A stretch of DNA of 64,000 nt, taken from contig JABJIC010000030.1 of the NCBI GenBank assembly GCA_018661465.1, forward strand, positions 62,001-126,000. The letters are read 5' to 3'. Position 1 is the stretch's first letter; each line of letters starts with the position of its first letter. The DNA comes from Gammaproteobacteria bacterium. Its GTDB lineage: Bacteria > Pseudomonadota > Gammaproteobacteria > Pseudomonadales > Pseudohongiellaceae. Position numbers and translations under genes: made by a program. Shown one piece after another: positions 17,013 through 26,126 of this stretch. The notes below the pieces were generated by a model. The model searched no databases. It was not told the DNA's origin and saw only the letters and a program-made list of their open reading frames with translations.

Positions 17013-18415
17013 AATGTCCAACCAATCGCCAAATAAATAAGCACGCTTATTACGCCCACTATGGTCGCATAGGGCATCTGTGTCTTCACATGATCGATAT
17101 GATCAGATGCCGCTCCTGTTGAAGCGAGGATAGAAGTATCCGAGAGTGGAGAACAGTGATCGCCGAATACGCCTCCCCCTGATACCGCAGCGATTGTGGC
17201 GTAGACAACGGTGTCTAACTCGTTGCCGGAAAAGGCGAAGGCCAGAGGAACGGCAATCGGAATCATGATGGCGTAGGTGCCCCATGAGGTGCCGGTTGAA
17301 AAAGCGATTATGCCCGTAATAAGGAAAGCCAACATAGGTAGAACCTTTGGAGTAAGCCAAGATTCCGTTATTGAGATTATGTATTGTGCTGTATTAAGCG
17401 ATGCTGAAAGGTCGTTAAGCGCATAGGCAAAAGCAAGAATTATTACCGCAGGCATAATGCCCTTGATGCCGGACATCGCCGTATTGGTAATCTCGTTTAG
17501 AGGAATTCCCTGAATGCGCATTACCACCCCCGCCATCACCGCAGAAAGAAGAAATGCCTCCATGGGTTTTGCGCTTGAGGTAATGGCCACTGAGCCAATG
17601 GCAAAGCCGATCACCAAAACCACTGGGAATACAAAATTCCAAAGCAGGCTGGTTTGTATTCCTTCATAGGGTTCGATATTGGTGAGTTCTTCGCCCATTA
17701 AGGGCTCTGCGCCGTCACGAAGTACCTTGCCTTCGTTCTGAGCTCTGTCTTCCGCGGTTTTCATTGGTCCGAAATCGGGAATAATTTTCCCGGCAATCAA
17801 GCCAACCATGACCACTGCCAGAATTGAATAAATGTTGTAGGGAATGGAACCGATGAAAACTCTCATGGCCACCATCGGGTCGTCGATAGGCCCCATGCCA
17901 ATTGTTAGCCCTGCAACTAGAACAGCCCAGCCGGTAATCGGAACCAGAATGCTCACCGGCGCCGAAGTTGAGTCACAAATGTAAGCTAACTTCTCTCTGG
18001 AAATGTTGAAGCGATCAGACAGTGCTCTCATGGTTGATCCAACAAAGAGAGGACTGAAGTAATCGCTGAAATAAACAAACATGCCCATGAGCCAGGCAAT
18101 CAGCTGTACCCGGATGCGGGTCATCTTGCGCCGTTCGATAAATTTTGCGAAGTTCAGTATGGCCCCAGTTCGCTGAAAGAAAGCAATGGAGATGCCGATG
18201 AAAAGCTCCAGCAAAAAAATCCAGGAAAAATCTTCGGTGCCCAGGGCGCTTACTAATAGCGCTGGAAAACCTAACAAGCCTTCTCCGGCCACCAAAACCC
18301 CGGCAAGACATGCGACAGCAAGAGAGATAACAGTATTTCGTGTAGTGAAAGCCAGTACGATGGCGACGGTGGCCGGCACCAGAGATAAGGGACCTATATA
18401 TTCGACAGCTTCCAT
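17009..18415 (-). CDS. NhaC-family Na+/H+ antiporter-like transporter
   Basis: The protein has 468 residues and about 11-12 helices. Recognisable family segments are YFSDYFSPLFVGSTMRALSDRF, GTSWGTYAIMIPIAVPLAF and GGGVFGDHCSPLSDTSILAS. NhaC-like proteins exchange Na+ for H+ or for organic substrates. Because the gene follows the amine dehydrogenase and flavoenzyme genes on the same strand (55-base gap), import of an amine or a related compound is a plausible alternative to pure ion exchange. Confidence 0.92.
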   Translation of the reverse strand: MEAVEYIGPLSLVPATVAIVLAFTTRNTVISLAVACLAGVLVAGEGLLGFPALLVSALGTEDFSWIFLLELFIGISIAFFQRTGAILNFAKFIERRKMTRIRVQLIAWLMGMFVYFSDYFSPLFVGSTMRALSDRFNISREKLAYICDSTSAPVSILVPITGWAVLVAGLTIGMGPIDDPMVAMRVFIGSIPYNIYSILAVVMVGLIAGKIIPDFGPMKTAEDRAQNEGKVLRDGAEPLMGEELTNIEPYEGIQTSLLWNFVFPVVLVIGFAIGSVAITSSAKPMEAFLLSAVMAGVVMRIQGIPLNEITNTAMSGIKGIMPAVIILAFAYALNDLSASLNTAQYIISITESWLTPKVLPMLAFLITGIIAFSTGTSWGTYAIMIPIAVPLAFAFSGNELDTVVYATIAAVSGGGVFGDHCSPLSDTSILASTGAASDHIDHVKTQMPYATIVGVISVLIYLAIGWTF

Positions 18416-18470
18416 GACACTTCCTTGAGGGTTTGGATTCTTATTGGTTTTTTCGCTTTTTGGTTTTAAT

Positions 18471-19763
18471 TCACAGCTCGGCCTTGCCGCGATACCTTTC
18501 CCATGAGGAAGCGAGTTTAAACCCTATAGCCCGAAAAGGTTCCGGAGGCATCCAACTTGCTTTACCAAACAGGGTGTCAATATTTGGTACTTCGTTCCCA
18601 TTTGCCTTTTCAGCTAAAAGCTTGCCGAGTAAAGTGCCTTTGACTATACCACCTCCGTTACAGCCAGCGGAAACAAATAGCCCGGGTTTGACTTCACCCC
18701 ATAAGCCGCCTCCATTGAGAGTGAAGCCAACGGCACCACCCCAGACCGATTCGAATTCAGGGGATTCAAGTTGGGGAAAACGCCTGGTGAGATTTCTGCT
18801 CAGTTCTTTTTCTATTTCAGAGCTGCGACTCTCCTTCTCGTATCCATAGAAGGATCGTACCAGTAGTCTACCATCGACAGTCTTTCTCAAAGTGCTGCCA
18901 AGTCGATGGCTGGGCAATATCCCCCAGCTGGAATCAGAACCAAGACTCTGGAGAACGTCATTTCCTAGCACGGGTGTAATCCCTGCATAGGTATACATGG
19001 CGACCAACCTTGATTTCCCAACTCCCAGTTCCTTGGCAAAGGCGTTATTGGCCAGTATCAGCTTTTTGCTTCTTATTAGGCCGTTCCTGGTTTCGACTAT
19101 CCAGCCATCGCCATCTTGTTGGAAACGAAGGGCGCCGGTATTTTCAAACAAGCGAACTCCTTCCGGTAATTGACTAGCTAGCGCCTTTATTAAAGAAGCA
19201 GGTTGTGCGAGATAGCAATGAGGTGAGTAAAGTCCTTGCCGATAGAAGCGGGTTCCTATTTTCTTGGAGAGAGCATCTTTGTCGAGATCCTCAAAGGGTA
19301 GTTCGGCGGCTTCAAGAAAATTCCTATATTGCATCAGCGCCTTCATCCCAGCCTCACCGGCGGCAGCTCGATAGGTGCCGGTTCTATCAAGCTGACAATC
19401 GATATTTGAGAGCTTCACATCTCGAGCGATATCTTCCATAGCTCCGGCGATTAGCTGATTGCATTCACTCATGCGTTTCATCTGAGCAGGGTCAGCGTCA
19501 TTGGCTAGAGCAATCTCCAAAACAAAGCCGGAGTTTCTGCCAGGATTACCTTCTCCTATCTCGCTCGAGTCAATAATGACAATCTCATCGTCCGGTGCCA
19601 ATTGCCTCCAGCGTTTGGCGGCGGAGATTCCGGTATAGCCTGCACCGACAATAGTCAGCTCACAATTGTAATCAACGTCGAGAGATGGGTTTGGTCGCCT
19701 GGCTGGCAGCAGCTTATTCCAGCCAGATGCTTGGCTGTATTGGGGGAAGCTAGTTTTTTTCAA
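18471..19763 (-). CDS. FAD-dependent oxidoreductase of the DAO family (PuuB-like)
   Basis: The protein has 430 residues. The FAD motif GAGYTGISAAKRW is at residues 40-52, IVIIDSSEIGEGNPGRNSG holds the ribose-binding acid and flavin loop, and the C-terminal GGGLWGEVKPGLFVSAGCNGGG closes the FAD site. The family includes gamma-glutamylputrescine oxidase and other amine or amino-acid oxidases. It lies 90 bases downstream of the cytochrome gene in the amine dehydrogenase cluster, which supports an amine-related substrate. No signal peptide is visible, so it should act in the cytoplasm. Confidence 0.88.
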   Translation of the reverse strand: MKKTSFPQYSQASGWNKLLPARRPNPSLDVDYNCELTIVGAGYTGISAAKRWRQLAPDDEIVIIDSSEIGEGNPGRNSGFVLEIALANDADPAQMKRMSECNQLIAGAMEDIARDVKLSNIDCQLDRTGTYRAAAGEAGMKALMQYRNFLEAAELPFEDLDKDALSKKIGTRFYRQGLYSPHCYLAQPASLIKALASQLPEGVRLFENTGALRFQQDGDGWIVETRNGLIRSKKLILANNAFAKELGVGKSRLVAMYTYAGITPVLGNDVLQSLGSDSSWGILPSHRLGSTLRKTVDGRLLVRSFYGYEKESRSSEIEKELSRNLTRRFPQLESPEFESVWGGAVGFTLNGGGLWGEVKPGLFVSAGCNGGGIVKGTLLGKLLAEKANGNEVPNIDTLFGKASWMPPEPFRAIGFKLASSWERYRGKAEL

Positions 19764-19853
19764 AGCGGGTGAATGTTTTCAAAGGGGGTGAATGGAATAT
19801 GAAAGGTGTGTGAGCAACTCTCGGTCAGAATGCTTTCTATAGAAAGGGACTGT

Positions 19854-20258
19854 CTAATCCTCGTAGTCCTTCCAGAATTGGATTCGATATTTAAGAGGGT
19901 CTGCCAAAACATTTTTGCGTGCCTCGCTGACTTCTCCCAGAGTGAGTTTTTGAAAATCATTGGGGAGAGTGTCTTCGTTCAATTCTTCCAACACCCAATT
20001 AATTACTTCCGTGAGTTCTTCATCATTAATAGGCGCCTGGGATGCGCCGGGAATTCGAACAAGATAGCCACGCATTTCCGGAACGCTCATCATCTTGCCA
20101 AGTTCGTCTACCAAGGTGGGGACATTAGGTGGCTTGCCTTCGCCAGTAGTTCGGTGACAACCCGAACAATAGAGCAGATAGTTAGTACGTGGACTAGCGG
20201 CATACACAGAACTGCTTGCAAGAAAAAGGCAAAGAGCAATGGAAATCGATTTCAACAT
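19854..20258 (-). CDS. Monoheme c-type cytochrome, secreted
   Basis: The protein has 134 residues with a signal peptide ending VYA/ASP. The single heme site CSGCH is at residues 31-35, and Met residues in GKMMSVPEM are candidate axial ligands. It lies 8 bases downstream of the amine dehydrogenase light chain gene and is the obvious periplasmic electron acceptor or relay for that enzyme. From memory, a small cytochrome gene also follows aauA in the Alcaligenes aromatic amine dehydrogenase cluster. Confidence 0.9.
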   Translation of the reverse strand: MLKSISIALCLFLASSSVYAASPRTNYLLYCSGCHRTTGEGKPPNVPTLVDELGKMMSVPEMRGYLVRIPGASQAPINDEELTEVINWVLEELNEDTLPNDFQKLTLGEVSEARKNVLADPLKYRIQFWKDYED

Positions 20259-20266
20259 TCCTGACT

Positions 20267-20803
20267 CTACTCGTCCGCTGCACCAAGTACCAAAGAAACG
20301 GTACAGTGATAACTGGTGTTCTCAGTGCCGAAACACCAGAGAACTGTATTGCTATTGCTGTTGAAATAGACGGGCTTGTCGCCTTCAGTGTTATGGCAAC
20401 CGCAACGTGAACAAACGGCCTTTCCACAGCAGTCATTGTACGACATCAGATAGTCGCGACCATCGACCGGATTCCGACAAGTTCCAACCCATGTTATTGG
20501 AGAAGGCTCAGAGCCAGGAGGGCAAGACGTATAGGATCCGCCACAACATGAACAGAGGGTTCCGCTCATCGCACAGTAACGCCAGTATTCGCAACTTTGC
20601 GGATCGCCAACTTCCGTTATTGAGTTTTGGGCAAAAGAGCGAGCTACGGGCAAAAGAGGAAACGCTGCAGCACCAGCCAATATCATGCCAAGGCGAGACA
20701 GAAAATTTCTCCTCGATAGCTTTCGAGCTAAAGAGAGACTGCCGGCACGTGCCTTTTCATCTACCCAATAATAGGTCTTATCTACTATCTGTTCGATATT
20801 CAT
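20267..20803 (-). CDS. mauA: Amine dehydrogenase light chain (TTQ subunit; MauA/AauA family)
   Basis: The protein has 178 residues. The long Tat-type leader has SRRNFLS at residues 30-36. The Cys-rich mature chain contains CEYWRYC, CSCCGG, TSCPPGS and YNDCCGK. Trp105 (ITWVGTC) and Trp156 (VLWCFG) align with the two Trp that form tryptophan tryptophylquinone, and Asp124 aligns with the catalytic base Asp76 of Paracoccus methylamine dehydrogenase. There are 14 Cys in the mature chain. The CSCCGG and SPITWVGTC segments look closer to aromatic amine dehydrogenase than to methylamine dehydrogenase, but that comparison is from memory. The start overlaps the mauD stop as ATGA. Confidence 0.95.
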   Translation of the reverse strand: MNIEQIVDKTYYWVDEKARAGSLSLARKLSRRNFLSRLGMILAGAAAFPLLPVARSFAQNSITEVGDPQSCEYWRYCAMSGTLCSCCGGSYTSCPPGSEPSPITWVGTCRNPVDGRDYLMSYNDCCGKAVCSRCGCHNTEGDKPVYFNSNSNTVLWCFGTENTSYHCTVSLVLGAADE

Positions 20804-21468
20804 GAGTTCTGTTCCATTGCATTGGAAATTTGATTTTGATTTTCTTCCAAGTCCTGTTTATCCATTTCTTCTTGCACCTGACCAACATATTCCTGAACGG
20901 TAGCTATTCCACTGTCCATGGCTTCTATCAAGCTCTCCATATGTTCTCTGGTATTGACTAGTCCCTTGCTCTGGAGGGTCCCATCTGCCGCAATCAATAC
21001 CGCAAATGGTAATTTGCTCACTTGATAACTCATGCCGAGTTGCTCTGATAATACGTAGGGGTAGTCTGATAGTTGCAGATCGCTTGCGTAAGCTTTGTGC
21101 TGATCTAATTCGCCGCCGTCGCTGGCAAACACCAGTCGCATGCGATTCTTCTCTGAATGCACCAGCGACTTTGCGGTTGGAACCAGTGATTTACATACCG
21201 GGCAAGTGGGTGAGATAAAAAGTATAAAGCTTGCTAGATCGCTACTATTGGGACCGCCTATCACCAATGGTTCTTCGTCTAGAGTCTTAAGCGACAATTC
21301 TGTAGTAAGTTCTCCTACCTTCGGTCCGCTAGTAGGCTGCAGTGCTCCGGCGGGAGCGACGCGCTCATGGAGTATCCCTACTTGTCTGCTAAGTGCCAGA
21401 ACCAATAAGGCTAGAACAATAACCAAAACCCATAGAACTATATTGGAAATTAGCAGTGCCTCAAGCAT
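20800..21468 (-). CDS. mauD: MauD-like membrane-anchored thioredoxin for amine dehydrogenase maturation
   Basis: The protein has 222 residues. An N-terminal membrane anchor at about residues 8-26 is followed by a thioredoxin-like domain with the redox motif C89-P-V-C92 (FISPTCPVC). MauD is required for correct disulfide formation in the Cys-rich light chain. It overlaps mauE by 8 bases upstream and the light chain gene by 4 bases downstream, so the genes are tightly coupled. The C-terminal tail of about 30 residues is Gln/Glu-rich. Confidence 0.93.
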   Translation of the reverse strand: MLEALLISNIVLWVLVIVLALLVLALSRQVGILHERVAPAGALQPTSGPKVGELTTELSLKTLDEEPLVIGGPNSSDLASFILFISPTCPVCKSLVPTAKSLVHSEKNRMRLVFASDGGELDQHKAYASDLQLSDYPYVLSEQLGMSYQVSKLPFAVLIAADGTLQSKGLVNTREHMESLIEAMDSGIATVQEYVGQVQEEMDKQDLEENQNQISNAMEQNS

Positions 21469-22051
21469 GGGAGCCCTCCGCTGCCTTCTCCGGAATATTT
21501 CGCCAGGTATTAATCGCGCTTCTATTACTTAGAAGCTGGTTAAAACCCCCGTATAACAAAACTAAAGTAAGAGTAGCCATGAGCAGGGCAAAGTGATCAA
21601 TGAAGCCAAGCTCTCGTGCTGTGCTTGGAAATGCAGCAACTAGAGTAGCGAGAATCAGGATGGAATTTCTAACAACTAATCCTGAAGAAAGCTGTTGTAT
21701 ATCGTTGCCGGAGTTTTTTGCAAAACCACAACCGCAATCGATGTAGTTTCTTCCGCGTATCAAATTAAGTGCAATGGAAAATGTATAAGATCCAAGAAGC
21801 ATCATGCTAACAAGGGGCACCAAATTGTATTGCACTAGAAATAGAGAGAAGACAAGCCAAGCCAGACCGAGAGTTAATTCAACAACGGGAATTAGCAGCG
21901 ACACTATGTTTAGAGTTCCTGCTGGCAGGATTTTATAGGCAAGGAGTATCGCTTTGAAATTTCCTCTGTTTCCAAGTTTATGCAATGCTGCAAAAAAGAA
22001 AAGCAGAGAAAAGCTCAGTGCGATAATTCTATAAATTAGTGGATCTATCAT
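21461..22051 (-). CDS. mauE: MauE-like membrane protein for amine dehydrogenase maturation
   Basis: The protein has 196 residues with four to five membrane helices. The family pattern is visible in FAALHKLGNRGNFKAILLAYKILP and the NYIDCGCGF segment, whose Cys pair is typical of MauE and its DoxX/VKOR-like relatives. MauE is thought to pass electrons across the membrane to or from MauD during light-chain disulfide formation. It lies 28 bases downstream of the heavy chain gene. Confidence 0.92.
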   Translation of the reverse strand: MIDPLIYRIIALSFSLLFFFAALHKLGNRGNFKAILLAYKILPAGTLNIVSLLIPVVELTLGLAWLVFSLFLVQYNLVPLVSMMLLGSYTFSIALNLIRGRNYIDCGCGFAKNSGNDIQQLSSGLVVRNSILILATLVAAFPSTARELGFIDHFALLMATLTLVLLYGGFNQLLSNRSAINTWRNIPEKAAEGSHA

Positions 22052-22079
22052 TTTCTATTTATTCGCAGTTTTGCAATTA

Positions 22080-23174
22080 TTAAAAATCTTCAAACAGAGC
22101 AGCGCCTGGAGTCGCGATACTGCGTTCATGTTTAAAGCTGAGCGCATCATAAATTTCGGTGCCACCTTCTTCAGTGCCTACGATCAATTTAGGATTAGCT
22201 TCCTGGGTTACCATTAAACTGTTTGCAGGATTTTCCATTTTGATTCTCTGTATTCGTCGCCCCGTATTCGAGTTGAGTACCCAGACCTCAGTGCCGGCGA
22301 CATGATGGGTGTCAACCTCACCTTCGTGCATCGCTACGTAAATCAATCCCGTGTCGCGATGAGCGCTGATAAACTCTCCGCCCCCTGGCCGCCATCCCTC
22401 ATCTTCTTCCGATACAATATCCCAGGCATCAGAAATATTAATTTCATCATCGTCTGTGGATATTTCATAAATTGTTCCACCGTGAGTAATCAGGAACCAG
22501 CCATCGTCTGATCTGGCAGTGCGATCAAATACTGCATCTTCGATTACATTGAAAAATTGCGGGCTACGAACACGATTTGTTTCGAATCCACTAATATCCA
22601 GTTGAATCAATTGCAAAGTACCGTCTCCGCAAACTTGCATAAAATCATTGTCGGCGGTTGGCATAATAACAGCGCAACCTGGTGTAGAAATCTCATAGAC
22701 AAAAACTCGATCGACTACATCGACTATAGAAACCGAATGTCCGGGATTCATATTGAGAATAGCAAGGTGGCGGCCATTGCCGGTCAGGCCGAGGTGATTT
22801 CGAACTGCCAATCTAGCCATGTGGTTGGGGATCTCAATTTCGGCTACAGGGCTGAGGTTCTCAAAATCGTAAATAGCTACGATATCTGTTCGATCACCAT
22901 ATACCCCTCGAGATAGATAGGATTCTGTTGCGTAAAACTCTTCTCTTGGAGCCCAGCTGGTCACTGCAGGCGTGTTTCGAGAGAGAGACAAGAGTCCCTG
23001 CATTTCTCCAGTGTTTGCATCGAAGATATAGCCGCCATTGCCGGTTTTGGAAATAAACCAGTTTTCCCCGGGTGTGGGGAGGGTTTCCACTGATATTTCC
23101 TCAGGGATAAGCTGTGCTGAAGCAGCCGGTATCAAAATCAAGGAACTCAGCAGTATAGAGGTGATGAAGCGCAT
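22080..23174 (-). CDS. mauB: Amine dehydrogenase heavy chain (MauB/AauB family)
   Basis: I chose the ATG at 23174 because AAGGAG lies 8 bases upstream and the protein then begins with a clean Sec signal peptide ending ASA/Q. The open frame extends a further 30 residues upstream. The mature chain is a seven-bladed propeller of the amine dehydrogenase large-subunit type: DIVAIYDFENL, STPGCAVIMP, FMQVCGDGTLQLI, GTIYEIS and GTEVWVLNSNTGRRIQRI. The WRPGGGEF and CGDG segments resemble aromatic amine dehydrogenase more than methylamine dehydrogenase, as judged from memory. It forms the periplasmic alpha2beta2 enzyme with the light chain. Confidence 0.93.
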   Translation of the reverse strand: MRFITSILLSSLILIPAASAQLIPEEISVETLPTPGENWFISKTGNGGYIFDANTGEMQGLLSLSRNTPAVTSWAPREEFYATESYLSRGVYGDRTDIVAIYDFENLSPVAEIEIPNHMARLAVRNHLGLTGNGRHLAILNMNPGHSVSIVDVVDRVFVYEISTPGCAVIMPTADNDFMQVCGDGTLQLIQLDISGFETNRVRSPQFFNVIEDAVFDRTARSDDGWFLITHGGTIYEISTDDDEINISDAWDIVSEEDEGWRPGGGEFISAHRDTGLIYVAMHEGEVDTHHVAGTEVWVLNSNTGRRIQRIKMENPANSLMVTQEANPKLIVGTEEGGTEIYDALSFKHERSIATPGAALFEDF

Positions 23175-23412
23175 TATTATTCTCCTTTTACCGGAAATCT
23201 GGCTTTTTCCAGTGTGGTGGCTTCTTTTGCTTTTCTCGCAGCAGTCTAGCCTATTAATTCGCAAGAGGCTTCAGCTTTTTTGCCAGAAAACTACTTGATA
23301 TTCACATCAGAAGGGCTATTCCCACACTGCTTATATACAGATATGAGGTTTTACCCTTCGATCAAATCTCGGTTAATATCTGTCTCACAGACCACAATGA
23401 ACGGTTCAAGGT

Positions 23413-24270
23413 ATGAAGCACAACACTGGCTGGCTTAGTAGTAATGACAATACTGAATTGTTCTATCAATCCTGGCATCCGGAGGCTGAAGCCACCGCTG
23501 TTATCGCCGTGGTGCATGGTGCCGGTGAACATTCGGGGCGTTATTCCCATCTCCTTGAATATTTTGTGCAGCGTAACTATTGTGTCTATGGCTTCGATTT
23601 TAGAGGTCATGGAAAATCTGAAGGCAGGGTAGGTCATGTTCTGAATTGGCAGGAATATCGGGATGATCTCAATAGTTATCTACAGCTGGTGATTGAGGAA
23701 AACCCGGATACCAAGATATTTCTTTATGGTCACAGTATGGGTGGTCAGATTACTCTCGACTACCTGACCAAGGATAAATCTGAAAAAGATCACTCGAATA
23801 GAAACAAGCTCTCAGGGGCAATAGTTTCCGCGCCGGCAATTGCCCAGCCTCCTATTAATCCTCTGTTGTTGAGAGTAGGGCGGCTACTATCAAGGCTATG
23901 GCCCACATTCCCCATGGACAATGGTCTCGATGTAAAGGATATAAGTAGGGATGGGGACGAGGTGAAAACCTATAGTGAAGATCCCCTGGTGAGCTCACGT
24001 ATTACTGCGCGATTTGGTGCCGAATTTATTGACGCTATCTCCCGAGTGCAAAGTAACGCGGATGGAATTCAGTTACCTCTTTTTATACTCCAAGGGGAAG
24101 ATGACAAAATTATCCCGGTGCAAGGCAGTCGAGACTATTTCGCGAAAGTCGATTTTGAAGACAAGACGCTGAAAACTTATGGTGGCGGGTTTCACGAGCC
24201 TCATAATGATTTGCAAAAGCTCGAAGTGTTTCACGATGTTGAACAGTGGCTTGAAAAGCACTGCGATTAA
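23413..24270 (+). CDS. Alpha/beta hydrolase, monoacylglycerol lipase/lysophospholipase family
   Basis: The protein has 285 residues and no signal peptide. The serine hydrolase nucleophile is Ser108 in YGHSMGG. The early VVHGAGEHSGRY oxyanion-type loop and GFDFRGHGKSEGR are typical of monoacylglycerol lipases (Hydrolase_4 family). The acid and base are likely in LQGEDDKIIP and GGGFHEPHND. It would cleave monoacylglycerols or lysophospholipids. It is divergent from the amine dehydrogenase operon, with a 238-base intergenic region that must hold both promoters. Confidence 0.92.
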   Translation: MKHNTGWLSSNDNTELFYQSWHPEAEATAVIAVVHGAGEHSGRYSHLLEYFVQRNYCVYGFDFRGHGKSEGRVGHVLNWQEYRDDLNSYLQLVIEENPDTKIFLYGHSMGGQITLDYLTKDKSEKDHSNRNKLSGAIVSAPAIAQPPINPLLLRVGRLLSRLWPTFPMDNGLDVKDISRDGDEVKTYSEDPLVSSRITARFGAEFIDAISRVQSNADGIQLPLFILQGEDDKIIPVQGSRDYFAKVDFEDKTLKTYGGGFHEPHNDLQKLEVFHDVEQWLEKHCD

Positions 24271-24292
24271 CAACCCCCGAACGAATCATCGC

Positions 24293-24898
24293 TTACAGTA
24301 GATTAAACTGCTCGGCAAGATAGGCTTCCGATTGTTGTCCATTCATTAGCGGAACTACTTTATCGGGATCAAGGCGGACCATCAAATAGCTAATGTGATC
24401 AGGAATGCGAGTAAATTCGTGTCCGGTACCAGCCGGAATTACAAAGACATCACCGGCTTTCAATTCATGGCTAACACCGTTGCGAACATCGGCTGCATTA
24501 TGGCCTGGACCATTTAGAGTCATGACGGCTCGGTTGTCAGCAGGACGTCGAACAGAATTGACCAATTCCGGACCAGTTAACACGGTGCCGCTGCCGCTGA
24601 GCACATAATAGACCTCGGTAACCAGATCATGTTCAGCAACGCGTCCGGCTCTTTCGGTAAGCTGACCTCGATGAGCGACGGCGACTTGTACATTGCTTCT
24701 GCCAATATCCAGTGATCGAACTTGTTGATCAGTGATTCGCAGCTCCCTGCCTATTTGAGCATATCTTTCTATTTCCTCAGCGGACACGTAATCGGCCGAG
24801 CAGAGATCACAAGATGGCTGTACATCTTCTTGGGCTGATAGCCGACCAAAAATGAACACTATAGATAGTAGAAGTAAGATGCCGATATTTTTCTTCAT
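24293..24898 (-). CDS. Secreted cupin-domain protein
   Basis: The protein has 201 residues with a signal peptide ending LSA/QED and a mature CDLC pair near the N-terminus. The cupin motifs are visible: HDLVTEVYYVLSGSGTV (motif 1, with His and Glu ligands) and LKAGDVFVIPAGTGHEF (motif 2, with His). It is a single-domain metal-binding cupin. Its substrate is unknown. It is convergent with the hydrolase gene, with 22 bases between the stops. Confidence 0.85.
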   Translation of the reverse strand: MKKNIGILLLLSIVFIFGRLSAQEDVQPSCDLCSADYVSAEEIERYAQIGRELRITDQQVRSLDIGRSNVQVAVAHRGQLTERAGRVAEHDLVTEVYYVLSGSGTVLTGPELVNSVRRPADNRAVMTLNGPGHNAADVRNGVSHELKAGDVFVIPAGTGHEFTRIPDHISYLMVRLDPDKVVPLMNGQQSEAYLAEQFNLL

Positions 24899-25128
24899 GA
24901 TGGAATCGCTCTAGGTGCTTGGGTTCACTTTAGGTGGTTCCCCGAAATTGTTTTGTGCAAGCGTAATTCTTGAAGCTTCGAGATTACACCTCCTTTATTA
25001 ATAAGGGCAAGAACAAGCTCAAGTGGGGGAAAAGGCATTTATACGAATAAATCGGTCCTCTTTTTGCTGGCAGTGATGCATAATTGCCATCCTCTTTTAA
25101 GCTGCAATTAAATGCTGGAAACTGATCT

Positions 25129-26052
25129 ATGTGGTTCAAGAACGTCCGCCTTTACTGTTTTACCAAACCTTTCGAAATATCCCCAGAAGACATAGAGAAG
25201 AAGCTGCTTGCAGAGCAATTCAGCCCCTGTAGCAGTTATGAAAAATCCAGCAGTGGGTGGGTAAGCCCTTTGGGTAAGGAAGGGGAAATGCTTACTCATA
25301 TTGTTGGTGACTTCCTCATGGTTTGCCTGCAGAAACAGGAGCGTATTCTTCCTGCTTCGGTTATTCGAGATGCTACGGAGGAGAAGGTCGCAGAACTGGA
25401 AGAGCGACAGGCTCGAAAAATCCATCGCAAGGAGAAGCGTCAGATCCAGGATGATGTATTCGTTACTCTATTGCCCAAGGCATTTACTCGTAATCAGCAA
25501 ACTTATGCCTATATTGCTCCCAAGGACAATCTTATAGTTATCGACGCGGCCAGCGCTCCCAAGGCGGAAGAACTGCTAAAGAACCTGAGGGACAGCATTG
25601 GCTCTTTGCCTGTAGCTTTGCCGGATACTCGCAGAGCTCCCAGTGACGTGATGACTCGTTGGCTCAAGGAGCAGAATGCCTCAGACAATTTCGAAATCGA
25701 AGACGATTGCGAATTCTACAATCCTCTGGATGGTGGCAATGTTATTCGCTGTAAAGGACAGGACCTCTATTGCGATGAGATTCAGTCACATCTGGATGCG
25801 GGTAAGCAGGTGAAGAATCTGGGTGTAAGTTGGAAATCTTTATTGAGTTGCAATATCGGCAGCGATCTCTCGATAAAGCGATTGAAATTTGAAGTAGTCA
25901 AGGAAGAACAAGACAGCTTTGAAGAAGAGACCCCGGCACAAAAATTCGATCAGGAATTTGCATTGATGACTCTGGAGCTTTCCAGTTTCTTCAAATCTTT
26001 TTTCAATGCCTTTGGCGGTCTCGAAGATCTAAAAGAATTGGATCAAGAATAA
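25129..26052 (+). CDS. rdgC: Recombination-associated protein RdgC
   Basis: The protein has 307 residues, close to the 303 of E. coli RdgC. The start MWFKNVRLYCFTKPF, the GWVSPLG motif, the Lys/Arg-rich middle and the LPVALPDTRRAPSDVMTRWL block are diagnostic. RdgC is a DNA-binding ring protein that modulates RecA. The gene is a chromosomal core marker of beta- and gammaproteobacteria and supports the taxonomic call. It stands alone, with a 230-base upstream region containing no recognisable gene. Confidence 0.97.
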   Translation: MWFKNVRLYCFTKPFEISPEDIEKKLLAEQFSPCSSYEKSSSGWVSPLGKEGEMLTHIVGDFLMVCLQKQERILPASVIRDATEEKVAELEERQARKIHRKEKRQIQDDVFVTLLPKAFTRNQQTYAYIAPKDNLIVIDAASAPKAEELLKNLRDSIGSLPVALPDTRRAPSDVMTRWLKEQNASDNFEIEDDCEFYNPLDGGNVIRCKGQDLYCDEIQSHLDAGKQVKNLGVSWKSLLSCNIGSDLSIKRLKFEVVKEEQDSFEEETPAQKFDQEFALMTLELSSFFKSFFNAFGGLEDLKELDQE

Positions 26053-26126
26053 CTGGATCAAGAGACTCTGAATTAAGAGAATTTTGAAAAAGAGTTAGAC
26101 GAACTGTTTGTTCTTGACCTGGAGAC

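Noticed and set aside
20407-20805. Plus-strand frame of 132 codons opposite the amine dehydrogenase light chain
   Set aside because: The minus strand encodes an unmistakable TTQ subunit; the plus frame is a by-product of its Cys-rich coding.
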